Shown piece by piece: positions 21,280 to 33,900 of a stretch of 64,000 nucleotides of DNA (position 1 is the first letter of the stretch; the number at the start of each line of letters is the position of its first letter). The position numbers and the translations under genes are program-made. A model generated the notes under the pieces. It saw nothing but the letters and a program-made list of their open reading frames with translations. It was not told the origin of the DNA and did not search any database. The DNA is from Echinostoma caproni (lineage: Eukaryota; Platyhelminthes; Trematoda; Plagiorchiida; Echinostomatidae): NCBI GenBank assembly GCA_900618425.1, contig UZAN01039909.1:22627-86626 (forward strand). Reading direction: 5' to 3'.

Positions 21280-24200
21280 GTAAATTCCGTGATAGAACGG
21301 GCGCAAATAGTAGTCGCACCTTTGTGTGTAAAAGGTCACATTGGCCTATTTCAATATTTGATGCATGTGTCTTTGTCCTTCTGTTGCGTCATTTTTATTC
21401 TTGCGTCTCGCGCATGCACACTATCGTTCATTTCCACCTGAACTGGTGGTGCGTCTTTCGATTTGAAAAAGGTTTAGATTGAAGATAACTGCGTGTGCGG
21501 CATTAGCTTTGCTGCGAAACTATTCATGCTTTGGGTTGTACCGTCAGACAAGAGCCAGGCACCCGGATTCGGGGTTTTGTCAATATGGTTCCAGTTCGTT
21601 CAACACAACCCCCCGCTGGTGGATGATGCGCATTCTCACTTCACTTCTCTTCATTCTCATTAAAGTGATAATTCTTAAAGATTGCTATCAGTTTGCTGAA
21701 TAAATTATAACATCAGGTTCTCGTATTCGCATCGATTGTCTGGATCGATCGCTGACGTTATTTTCGCACGCACCGATTTTTTTCTGGCATGCAAAAAAGT
21801 GGGTAACGTTGGAACTTAATCTCTATGCCTTTTACCTCCGGTGAAACTTTTATTTACTTCATTTATTTTCTGTGTGTCTGTGTGTAATGACGGCGAGTCA
21901 CTACTCGTCATCATTATTCGTATCCGGTGAACTTGTTGTTTTGCTGTCTAGCTCGGTATCATTAAGCGGTTGTGCTTTTGTAGAAAATGCTCGGTCACAG
22001 AAACCAACGAGTAAAAGATGATTCTGATTATTCCAAAGAAACGCAAAATTTTGTTTGGTGAATGTGCTACACGCATCAGAGGAGCGACTTTGTTTGTTGA
22101 TGCATTTCGAAAGCTACCTAATTATTTGACACGTGATGCTGAAGCCTTTTCAGAATACGTGCGACCAACTTTTTTCAGCTTTTATTCTGTAATTAGATAG
22201 TAGACACGGTAAAATTGCTTTTATTTGTTGATCTAGGACGTATAAACTGATTGGCACAATAATGTCTTGACAATTTCGATCGGAAGTCTTCTACCGACTG
22301 AGTTCCTTCAACTAATATGGCCTATAAAGGGAAAAACTGAAATCGACAGTGTTATTCTGGCTCGTTGTGAGCTAATTACCACAGGAGTAAGGGTCACTCC
22401 GTCTACAAGGTTTTCCAACCCTGAATAGACCGGTAACCATGCACCACTAATGATAAAAAATAGAAGCAACATTTGGATACATTGATTTCTCGAACTGGAT
22501 GATGTGCGTGAGGGAATCAGTTTAGGTTAGCGCAGAATTTATCCTTTACCATTAATCAAAACTAACCATTAAGTAGAAATTTAAATTGATTTTTATATAC
22601 GCTTTTCTACAGAAAAAAATGCCAGACTGACTAATCCTACGGTAAACCCGAATGATTGTGGAAAATTTTAAAATAAACCAAAGAGGAAGGCTAGATATTT
22701 TTATTTCGATATTTCTATTTTTTGATCATTAAAGTTACCTGCAAAATAATGTGCTAATTTGCAGTGGTAGGCAACTCTGCTGTCGTCCGGTTTAGTATCA
22801 CACCTAACTTATCGGGGCCTTATGTGGTTCGCCACTCCAAGTCCCGGGGCTTAGGTTGCCGGTTTCCACCACTGAACAACAAGTCCTCGTGACTGTGGGG
22901 TTCGCCCAGTCTGCTGTTCATCACCCTTGGGTGTGTAATAAAAAACAGTTCCAGGCAAAAAAAATACAGTGTAATGATGAAGACCGCTAACGTTTCAAGG
23001 CCTCAAAACACGTGTCAGTCGTGGATTGTTCTAAGTACACAAACACACGTACTCGCACACCTCTCGTTATAGATGACATAATTGTGGCTCGAATGAAGTC
23101 GAATCAGAGTACAAGAACAATGCTTGCCGAAATAGAGAGCAGGTTCGGTGGTCATAAGGTATGGATTCCATTCAGCTGTTCTGTCTGGGTTACTAGTTTT
23201 GTTTCCGTTCTGTTTTGGTTAGTTTAATTTATTCACCGGTAGTTGAATTCTGATTGACTGTTTCTTAAATTTGCATTGTTCCACTTCCAAGATCAAGTGT
23301 TGTAATTCCTCAGATCAACTGTTGTTTTTTGATTGACCTTCACGGATCATGTGTAGGCATGATCAATCGGTGGAAGGTGAATCTNATCTAGGAAGTACTC
23401 GTGATTTTTTTTGGTTTGCAATGATCTTGAGTCAAACTATGGCTGTTTGTAGATGATTTGTCCAGTTCAGCAAAGAATAATGCAAACTGTTGCTTCACAA
23501 ATATTTTTGTTCGATAAATCAAACAGTGAGGTACCCAGATTTCTCTAAACCAGTTGGAAAGCAGGCACGTAATGAAGATAATCAGCTTTTTTCAATTTGA
23601 AGAACGCTATCCACGAGTTAACAGCTTTTCTCAAATATTTCCTTCGTATTTTACTGAATCCATGGAACAGTTCAACCTTGTGTTTTTACACTCATTTATT
23701 TTGTGTAATTATTGAATCAAGGCTGGAATGTTGTTTGGTACGCAAATCGATTGAAATTGTGATAGAATGCAAGAAATGCTTGAAATCTCCTGTGGGAAAT
23801 TATTTCCGTAACGAGCTAAGCAATGAACACATTTCGTTTCGTAGGATACAAGTTTTTTTTATTGAATCGCAGCCTACCGCATCCTACCACATATGCGCCA
23901 TCTGCTGCAAGCTTAGACAAAAGATCTAGGGCTAAGGGAAGAAGTGTTCGCAATGTGTTCAGAGCTGCACGGAAAAGTTAACAACAGAGCATGTTTCGTT
24001 TCTCCAATAGTTACAGTAAAAAGGAAAGAACTTAGTTTTTAATGGTCTGGTGTATTAGAAACGAGAAACAACAGTCCTATTGTCATTCCACAAGTTGTGA
24101 CAGTGTGAAAAATCCACATAGACCCCTCATTCTTGAGTATGTTTCTCTGTCCCGATGTCAGTCTTCCACAATACGTTTTGACAGCTCTTTACACTACAGT

Positions 24201-27200
24201 CTTTTCGCTTTACTCCACCCCCCTCACCTTTTGGAACTTTGAATAAATTACGACGATCGCAATTTTTTTTTGGGGTGAATGCCCCTGTAAATCCTGTTTC
24301 TTTTTAAGCTGCGTTTGAATCCGGTCTTAAAGTAGCGCAAATTCTAAAAATATGAACACAGAGAAAATAATGCGCGTTGTTTTTGTCATTTGAATTTCTT
24401 CCAGAATCACTTATGGTATTTAAATTGGAAATCGTGTAATGAACGTAATAAACGTATTATGGATTCCTGTTTGAATGATTTCTGCGATAATATTATCCCT
24501 GGTTTTCGGATGTGTACGATTTCTGGTAACATTCGCTTATTATTAGGCAAGCTGGACAATATTACAAATCCACTTCAGCTGTTCATGGACAGGAGCGTTA
24601 GAGCGATTTCACTCCAGGAAAGGTGGTTAAATTCTGACAGGGATGGTGATGTCCAAATCGACGGATGTGACCTTATCGGGGATGATCAACCCCGGTCAAG
24701 TCCTCAACAGAGGTGGTTGATTGACGACTTTCATTAAGCATGACTAGTGCAAGAGTTCACGTCTTCCCTCCGATTCACTACCAACAAACGTGAATATATG
24801 ATTACCTGTAGTAACTTTTGCAGTTCCATATACATATTTTTGGCAAAGATTTGCATCTCAAGAGGTATGTAAAACTATGTTTATCCTGTGTTTTAATGAA
24901 GCCATTTCTTTCCAACTTGTTGTTTCGTGGAGGACTTCCGTTTTTAAGTTTCATTAACCAGGTGAATTTTCCCACGCGATTAGTTAGATTTAATGTAAAC
25001 CATGGTTCGCTCAACACTTCAGAAGTTTTCTTGCATGATGAAAAAGGTTAAAGAAAACTTATCAGATCTCGAACATCTGATTGTGTCTACAGATTCTTCC
25101 AAATTCCTGATGCTCGATCCCAATTATGGACAATTTTAAGAATGCTGGAAACTCGGTTATCAACTAAGCCCGTCGGTTAAAATGGGTCTCGAGGAGGGTG
25201 ATCCGTTTTCATTTATCCTTCTGGATTGCCTTTGTTTGAAGCAAAGATTTTTTTATCAAACACTAAGTGATTTACAACAAATGGGGTAAATGTTATGGTC
25301 AATGACAAACTGAGGAAACATTCAAGTGAAATTCACTTTACTTTTGAAAGGAGTAAAATTAAAAGTGCTTGGAAACAAGGAAATCGGAAGATTGTTTCAC
25401 AATGTCGCAGCCCTGGGTAAAAATATTGTGAGATGTAAGTTTGACATTCGGGGACAGAAACCTGATAAGGAGACTGAAGCGCCTGAGAACGAGCTGGTCT
25501 GGAAAAGGTCAAGGGGAGAGTAACCACTTAAGTGACAATAAAAAAGAGATACCAGAGCGATTTCTCGGCGATGGGAAAACGACTGAAGGTTGGATGTTGA
25601 AGACGGTTCGTCCATCAGCCGGTTGCAACAGTTCATGACCACATTCACACTTTGCCTAGTTTTTGGGATTCAAAGGCACAAAAGCCCACCAGTGACCGTT
25701 AAATATGAAGTAAAAAATTGCAGAGTTACAGAGTTAACATCGCTTGTAGGATCATGGATAACTGTAACTCATTCTTATCATTACCTGCCTCATCCACTAA
25801 ACTATAAAGATCGCACAGATTTACCCAATATGTGAAAAGATACGACGGGTTAATCAATGATACAACAAAGATAAGAAGCTATGCGATGAAGCTGAGTAGC
25901 GAGGGGAGAAGCTGCGGGTAACAGGTTGTTACTATTGGCATTTTGGATTGAATGTATTTATCAGCCAGAGAATGACAGATTGTACTATTCCTGTTAGCTA
26001 GTGAATAGGTTAGAATTTGATTTTATTATTCAGGTGAAATACTGTTAGTTCTTTTACCGTATCCTTATTGTTAAGTATTGTTAAGTATTTATCAAATATG
26101 CATTTCAATGCCAGAAATATGTAACCGATTGCATTTGTTTCAAAGGAGTCGGTTTTATACGAGAGACACTCAATGGAATTTACTCATTGGATTATTGAGG
26201 ACCTAGACTGAATTTACCCATGCAATGAATCATGCTCACATTCACGCCCGAGCATGATGACCGATCTATCGATCCATCTTGACGTGATTCACTTCCGTCC
26301 CCGACCGAAAGAGATCAATTAACGCCGGGTTCGTTCATTCGTGTCGATGACGCACACTCGATCAGCGATCACGGACATAACGTTCGTGGGCGGGGAGGAG
26401 GGGGGGGGGTTGAGAACGACCCACCTCACCCCACTGAAACTTTCACCCTCGCTCGGTAACTCACCCGAAAAGTACTGTTGTTTGTTTACGGGGAAGTGAG
26501 TTCATTCGAACTGGATGGGGTTTGTACAGACCCGGTCCAACCGGTGATGTTTGACGGTCGAAACACCAATAATCGTTCGGGGTTCCCAATGGAATGCGAT
26601 TGGGTGGATTCACTTAAAGTTACGGTGGATTCATTGAAATTAAAAATGTATAATCCAGGTCGAAACAGCTGTCCAGTGCTTCCTAGCTCTTCAGTTTACG
26701 CTTGATTTGCCATTTACACGAAGAATTTCCACTTTGAAAGTGAATCAAATCCTCCATCACTCACATGAATTGAGTCCGGTTGTTGTGAGTTTCACTTCTC
26801 AAGACGAAACACTGAACCAATGATTTGTGAAGTCCATTATCGAAATGAGTCCACAAAGGACCATTAAACGTACGCAATATTGCCGAGTTTTAACCAGACC
26901 AGGATGTCTCACCAGTGCACTTCGTCGGACATCACAATAACTTCATTACAATTATTATTTGAAACGGTTAGTGCTAAATTCAGTCATGTTTCATTATACA
27001 AACAACGGGGAACAGATATTAAACTTCCCGTTCGTTTTTGTGGGAAACAGTATCACAGAAACATCAAGAGGGCTCGTTGATGAAAAACAAGATTGAAATT
27101 TCTCGAGACTAGACAGTGAACAGACTCATTAGCCCTTCATTACATGTCTTGATGCAACTTGAAGATCCCACTGTCTAGTAAAATAGGCGGCCAAGAAGCT

Positions 27201-28236
27201 CATTCAACAGCAATTTGGTTTCATTTTCAGGGAGGTTTGTCAGTCGACTGTGGTCACAAACTGATCTCAAACGGATGAGATTTTTTAACGCAAATAGGCT
27301 TCCATCTTGTCCGATGTTCGCCGAAACAATTTGTGATTGAAAGATGCTCAAGTTTGGGCATGCGGCTATGGAGACGCTGACCAGGTGAACGTGGTCACGT
27401 ATGCTTTCCCGTTTGAAGGACCTGGAAATCGGTCGCATAGATGATTACAGAAATCGACTGTTATGGTTAGGTATTTTGCCAACTGGCACTTTGGAATCAA
27501 TTCATTTTATTCTGTGACTTCCTCTTGTTGCAGTGGCTCCTTCGACTCCACAGGTGGCCGAAAGACAGGAATCCTAGCTGATGCATAGAAGTGCAAATAG
27601 ATGGTTTGTATGGGCTAAAACAGCACCGGCTGCCTATAAAAATTGAATGGACTCATCCATAAAATATTTTCTCATTTTTCTTTCTATTACACATCTTCTA
27701 TGTATTGTTCTCCTGATATAAGTTTTATTCCTTCGATGTCTGTTTATTAACTACATTTTCTAGTTGTATCTGTCAAACCTTGTTTGTGAAGGTGGACCTA
27801 CTTTGACAACTAGAACGCTAAATTTACGGGAAAAATGTATCCTTAATCACTGATGCCCGCACCATGAAAACAATACACTGAGTCTACGCGTACGAACTCT
27901 GATTGTATTGTAAACAAATTAATCCCACACGTTTCTGTTGGACGTTGACGATGTAGCTTAGAATTAAGCGTAGGCTCACTGTTCGACTCCCGTCAGGATC
28001 ACAACATTTCTACGTACCGGGAATAAGTTCGAACATGAGCAAAAGATGCTCGGTAGTTTTTGTCTGCCTTCAAGCGAATTATTCGACAGAAGGATGCTGT
28101 TTTTCTGCTAATTGTTTAAACCGTTCTCTAGCAATTATTTAATACTATCACATTTTCCTCAAATTTGTTCAGTGTTAGCAACCAGCAAATCAAAGCTGAT
28201 GCAGTACTCATCGTCTTTGGTTATTGTCTGTTTCAG
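21280..28236 (+). other. 7-kb intron, nothing recognised
   Basis: No transposon domain or convincing exon is seen. Weak open frames (23597-23929 on the plus strand, 24390-24737 on the plus strand, 27175-27438 on the minus strand) lack motifs. A run of G at about 26399-26410 and a GC-richer patch around 26.25-26.45 kb stand out from the AT-rich surroundings. A tRNA-like B box (TGTTCGACTCCCG) occurs near 27980 without a plausible tRNA body. Confidence 0.4.
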
Positions 28237-28323
28237 GTGCTCGTTTCAACCGCCCGGGACGGACTGAGAAAACTGGCCGCATTGGAAGTGCTAGACGCCT
28301 CGTTGACCGGAACAGCCCGGTAG
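28237..28323 (+). CDS. Probable terminal exon of the ARM/HEAT-like protein gene
   Basis: The acceptor is TTATTGTCTGTTTCAG. Read in phase 0, the exon gives VLVSTARDGLRKLAALEVLD followed by ASLTGTAR and a TAG stop at 28321-28323. The peptide is a convincing ARM-like helix pair. A second reading phase is open for longer (to 28616) but loses the helical character and does not match the upstream exon. A weak donor (GTAGGA) overlaps the stop at 28320, so the gene could instead continue in phase 2, but I found no matching downstream exon. Confidence 0.65.
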   Translation: MLVSTARDGLRKLAALEVLDASLTGTAR

Positions 28324-29040
28324 GATCTGCCTGTCCGAGAACGTACACGTTCAATCACTACCTGTTCTCGTTAAATGACTGGACATCAGAATATGTACTT
28401 TTAAATAGAATACAACTTAGCATCTGTAGGACGGCGGTGCGTTCGAAAAAATGTGAACATTTGCATGGCATTGTGCGTTGTTTTAGTGAACCTTTTGGTT
28501 CGACATCAAGTAATCGAATGGTAACTTGGAAATGTAGGGCGATTTTCCAAGTGTTTAAAATGTCCTGTATAAAAAGTATCAATAAGATTCGCTATGAGCA
28601 TTGTTTATGCAGATAGTTTCTTTCCAGCTGATAGGAATTGTTTATTAATTACCATAACTTACTTATGGGTGGATTGGTTACAACGTTTGAGCTCCAGTGT
28701 TTCTCTAAAAAACAGATCATAATATGGTAGGGATATTTTCCAAATATCCCTGAATTTCATGTCTGGGTCATAAAGTACAGTCGTTCTGCGCATTGTTGAA
28801 CTCACAGAAAGTGCATGATCATGTTCTGGGGTACTTGTAACGTACCGATTTACGAATACTATCTCACAATCCTCCATTGTGATTGAAATCCCACCGAAAC
28901 AGGTTCTTCTTCATCCCTGATTACGATTTCACAACCAGATCATCATCCTTCCCCCATTGGGTCAGTATTGTTTAGTGCACTTTCTGGTCTCTCCCCTTTA
29001 CCCCATCAGATTACAAAATCACATATTTAAGGCCCCAGGA

Positions 29041-29046
29041 AATAAA
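29041..29046 (+). promoter_or_regulatory. Candidate polyadenylation signal AATAAA
   Basis: First AATAAA downstream of the TAG at 28323 that I noticed, about 720 bases away. It would give the ARM/HEAT-like gene a 3' UTR of about 0.7 kb. It is a six-base motif only, so the evidence is weak. Confidence 0.3.
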
Positions 29047-29269
29047 ATTTCATGTTATTTTCATTACGAGCAGATTTGTTGACGTGAACCAAAACTTTGT
29101 AATATATTGCTGATAAACCGATAAATCCTGAATCGTCATATAACTTATTCAACAAGAAAACATTTGAGCGTGTCTGAAGTTGAGTCTATCACGCGTATTG
29201 AGTAGACAAAAGTATTGCTCGATTACTTGTCAAACATTCCCTTATTTCCACATCTTGGCCTAACCGTGC

Positions 29270-29345
29270 ACCGTCGATCCCCAGTTGAGTCGGTGGATTC
29301 GCACTACTGATGAGACCCAACTAGGTCAAAATAGCTTGTCGCACC
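29270..29345 (+). ncRNA. Hammerhead-ribozyme-like repeat, partly decayed
   Basis: A GTC triplet at 29289-29291 is followed by a 15-base stem-I-like segment. Then come an intact CTGATGA box (29307-29313), a perfect 4-bp stem II (GACC/GGTC, loop CAACTA) and AAAA where GAAA is expected. The order GTC - stem I - CTGATGA - stem II - GAAA is that of hammerheads in schistosome SINE-like repeats. The same segment recurs at 61339-61400. The G-to-A change in the GAAA box and a poor stem III suggest this copy is inactive. Confidence 0.5.
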
Positions 29346-30027
29346 ATTTTCGGTTATTGTCCCATTTGGATGAAGGGGTAGAATAAAAATTGAAAAGTTT
29401 AAAGCAGCCGCCAAGAAAAAATGGAGAATTTCGGTTGACCACGGTTGAAAAGAAATCCAGAAGAGTAACGAGCGCCACTGTTTAAAGCATAACCGTATCT
29501 CTCAGTGTTAAACTGATCTTGAGGTACCTATCCAGGGAGCCTAACGCGAACCATATGACCGAGGTTCATTATCACGGATATCAAACCCTCATGTAAGGTA
29601 TTAGTCCGACCACCCTTAGCTTAATACATTCCCCAACCACCGTTGTCATTGAAGGTTTGCCTCTCGCTTCGTTGGGTGATCGCGGCAACCTGATTCCCTG
29701 CGTAAAGCTTCCGTATTGTTTATCCAATTGACCCACTGCAGTGCTGTGTCGCCAGTAGATGTCGAACACTGACATTCTATCTTTCTGTTGTTTCGATAAT
29801 GGTCAAGTTGCTGCGCTGTACAGGAGAATTAGCCGAACTGCGGCAGCTTACTCGGATATTCGTTTGGCTGTAAAATGTTATCTTCATACTCAATATCAGA
29901 TAATCTACCATCTGGAGGACAATCGCTGCTGTTACTCCCAAAGTTGACTGTTTTGTTTCCCCGATTTTTTTACTCATGTTTTTTCGTTCATCCATGGTTA
30001 TTTGGCGCCGTATCTGTAAAGATTGGT

Positions 30028-30029
<2 letters not shown>

Positions 30030-30092
<63 letters not shown>
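30030..30092. repeat. (TA)n microsatellite
   Basis: About 31 uninterrupted TA units, followed by AT-rich sequence up to the truncated end of the antisense RTE fragment. Confidence 0.95.
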
Positions 30093-30100
<8 letters not shown>

Positions 30101-30134
30101 TATATAATATTCGTACAGGGCCAGCCCTGTTTCT

Positions 30135-30900
30135 ATAAGCTAATATGTAACAAAAGAGAGATCAACCGTTACGAACACCACTTTCCTTAGTAAACTCACG
30201 CGAAATGGTGTCGTAAGCAGTGATTGGGCTTTAGATGTTATATCTATACATATTAAAACAAACTTCTCGGACACATCTTCAGGGGAAAGTAAGTGCCAAA
30301 GTATAGAGCAATCGACTGAGTCCAAGACCACCTTCAGATCGAGGAAAATGGAAATGCGGGGTCTACGAAAGGAATTTGAGGAACACCGAAAATGTGGTCT
30401 ATACAGCCTCGACCAGGTCTAATACCAGCTCGGTTCTCAGGCGTGTACCATCCACGTGCAGCAAACAATCGGCGGAGTACGAGCTCAGCGAGAAGTATGG
30501 AAAAATGTTTATCGAGCTCATGCCTGTGTGATTATTACAAGAATATCTGACATGTTTCTCTTTTGGAACCTGTTAACGCTCTCACTTTGAGCCCAGGAGT
30601 TTCGTCAATCTCAAGACCAGTGCCGAACCTCCGTCCTTAAAAGTCGATAGGGACAGCCTGTTTGAGCCGGAAGCCTTGTACCACTTGAGATTATTTATTT
30701 CCCGGGTACCCTCCGTTGCAGATAGAGGAGTGGCATCAACTGGGAGTATTTACCCAGTAGACTTGAGGGTTGACAGGTCTAATTTTGATAGGGGCCAGTT
30801 GAACTGAGGTTTGGAATGTTCAGCCCATCGGTCAAGACGGTGCTACTGAATATCAACCAATGTGTAATTGGATTCCTTAATTACCTCACGCTTACATTCG
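30135..30900 (-). mobile_element. RTE-like retrotransposon fragment, antisense
   Basis: On the minus strand, in order, are the linker motif RLDRWAEH (about 30.83 kb), a VDATPLSATEGTRE stretch (about 30.7 kb), GIRPGRGCIDHIF (about 30.4 kb) and LDSVDCSILWHLLSPEDVSE (about 30.3 kb). These belong to the linker and fingers of RTE reverse transcriptase, the same general type as the element at 10-12.4 kb. It is frameshifted, and stops before the YADD region near the (TA)n tract, so it is a truncated fragment. Confidence 0.75.
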
Positions 30901-33900
30901 CTGAGCATGCAGTTCTAGTAACACGTAAAACGTATACTAGTAACCTGTGAGAGAATAGGAAAGTTTGAAGGGAATTGGTGGTAAGGATACTGTTACTCGT
31001 TTTCCAATAGGTAATACATGGATGATAGGGCGAACTTTTCCGCTAGGTGATCAATTGAAAAACTCGAACGGATGAACATTGACTGGGAATAACCACAATG
31101 CATCCTTAGCGATAAACTCGACTTACATACAGATCCGGAACCGTTTGCTGTCCTCATAACTCGGAAGACCATTAGATGCCTTTTTGAAACCCTGTAATCA
31201 GTAAACTTAGGGTGTATGAATGTCACACATTGAGAACATTTATCTGGAAATATACAAGTTCTGCCAAAACTATGTCGAAAATTGTCACTTATACTCCTCA
31301 AACGATGATGGCTACATTTCTGCATTTTGAAATTATGAACAATTTAACACTGCTTAAGGTGTCCAGTAGCCTCTTCATATTGTAGACTCTCTGACTTATT
31401 ATGTTGTTTACCCCAAAGGTGTCTAACACAAGAGATTTTCATGCGGCAATGTGCAAAAATCTTTCCATCTGTCAAACATTTCCCATTCCAGGCATGACGG
31501 TGCGATGGAACTGGTTCAAATATAAAAATAGTAACCTTTAACTTAGAAGACATAAAATGCGACGCTTGCCAAGCAATTTAGTCTCTTAATCTCTCCGCGA
31601 ACCTTTTTTCACTTGCCGGCGTTTTCCAATTGCTTGCGCAGAATCGATCGCCGAATCGAAGTCCCCGGGGCTGCTACGGGTAGAAATTGCAATGACACTG
31701 ACCACTGATTAATAGGTGACAATTTAGTACGACAAGGAACAAAACGTGTGACCATGAAAAGCACCAAGGTTTGCAGTGAAATCCTGCGAATTGACTTTTG
31801 GTCGTCAGAAGAACAAACAGACAGCACACGAGCAATGTGCGTGAAGTAAACAGTCGAAAAATATTTTCGCGAAACCGGGAAGATTTATTCCTCCCAATAT
31901 GTTTGCAACATGATGACAGCGAAAATCTTGCAACGACTCGCTGAATTTTTTTTCTATTTTAATTTGTTTTACTTGGTAGAGTGAGGGGGGGGAGTTTTAG
32001 ATAGATCAACCGTCTGATACGTTACATAATTTACCATGCAGAATTAAATCATATTTTATGAATCAGGCAGATTGTGTTTTTTAAATTTGAGTTCCATAAA
32101 CCACACTCACCAATTTGATTAACACGACGGGACAAAATTATGGTCACAGGTTTAAACACATTGATTTGGTAGAACATAGATTGAAAATATTCTCTCTCTG
32201 ATGCTTCGTTGGGCTTAAATGAGTACCGATTAATGTAATTCCCTTCATATTATTCTACCCGCTCGAAAACTGGTCAGCCTGTTTGTACAGACACATTGCC
32301 AGGTCCCGAATGATTATTGCCATTCACGTGTTATAAGAGCGAAACGCGCAATGAGGTCAGTACCCACATTTTGACAGAAAACTCCCCAGGGTTTTGTGCT
32401 AAAGATAGCTTTACACGTTGTGACAAGTGTCAAATGGTGTACATATGCGAACATTGCATGTCATCCATTTGTTGAATGAAAGATTACTGGAATGTTTTGT
32501 CGAATAATATCAGTGGGTATTTCAGATCGGCTGGTCAGCTGAATGTGCACCCCATGTGTTAAGTTGTTTAGTACTACCAAAGGCTCTTCGGGTGTCGGTC
32601 CTTGCGACTGCATCTGAATCGCTTCACTGCGTATGTAGCAAGTCTGTGAGACCCAGATGTGCATGGCTGCGCATTTGAGATCACGACAGTTTCGCTCGAT
32701 AACGCCTATACATTGTGATGGGACACTCCGCTAATAGGAAATTCTCACCATCGGTAATACAGTCAAGATTATTAGTGCCTATAGTAAAAGGACTTTCCGT
32801 TAAGTGGATTTAGTCCCGATTCGGTAGGCCAGGGAGAATGCAAGTACGAACAGTGGTGTTAAGTGAGCCCAATAATGAGTTTCATTGCTGGCAAAACTCG
32901 GTGAACTCACTGGTATAAAACAGTAATGTGTGTATTGATTGTTGCCACATTCTCGTCCAAAACATTCTTTGAGAATAATTATGTTACTTTTAGAGAAACT
33001 AAGTACTGTTGTATGATGACTTTAGCTCCAGTAACTTCTGGGTTTACGAATTTCAACAGTCCTAATATTAGCTCAGGAATGCTGTAAAATCTGATTTGTT
33101 AAAAGTTTTGATTGAACACCATTCAAATTACCGAGAAGAATTCCTATATTATGCAAGGTTTATGAGCCCAAGGACATTTGTAACTATCGCGATACTGGTA
33201 TCTGTTGCAGAGCCTCTTTAATACACAAGGAGGGTTTGAACGTCGGTCCATGAATGGGCATTCGAATAATAAAGGACCCAAGCTGACCATTTCTCTCGAC
33301 TGCCTGGCTACTGGGGGAGAAACCTGCATCGCTATTCAGCTTAATACACAAACGTACGTGATTAACCGGATTGGTGAATCTAACATATTCGAAAGATGAC
33401 CGAGTATGAAAACATTTCCAGTGAGGATTGTAGTTAAAACCATTCAACTACTGCAAAACATTTTACCTGAATTCTCTTGTAGAGTCAGGTCTCAAGGAGT
33501 AAAGTAGCTAACTGCATATGAAACATGTCAAACCGGAAAACAGCTAAGAGCGAACGCTGTTAGGAAGGAATTGGTGCTCAATTTTTGTGAATCATTTCAA
33601 ACGCGGTATAAATCAACAGTGAATATCATATCACTATCTCAGATACGCGCTTCCGATTCACGAAACAAAGCGAAGAATGTTTTCATTGAAATAGAATACA
33701 CAAGGGGGAGGGGGGAGTTGAGACATATACATATATCTTCATATATTTGACACCGAATTGCGGACAAGCATGGTGCAAACGCCACAACAATAATAACAAT
33801 AACGGGATGGGGGTTTTGGGATACAAATATTGTAAAAAAGTTCAAGCTGTTAAACTTTGAAATTGCAAATAAATGGGAAAGGAGTTTATTTTCGTGTGGT

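Noticed and set aside
27950..27995. tRNA-like stretch with B box TGTTCGACTCCCG
   Set aside because: The A-box-like segment is far too close to the B box and no cloverleaf can be folded; at most a SINE scrap.
28358..28616. Continuation of the 28224 frame past 28323 as coding sequence
   Set aside because: That frame does not match the phase-0 end of the exon at 21279 and loses the helical ARM-like character; the phase-0 reading with TAG is preferred.
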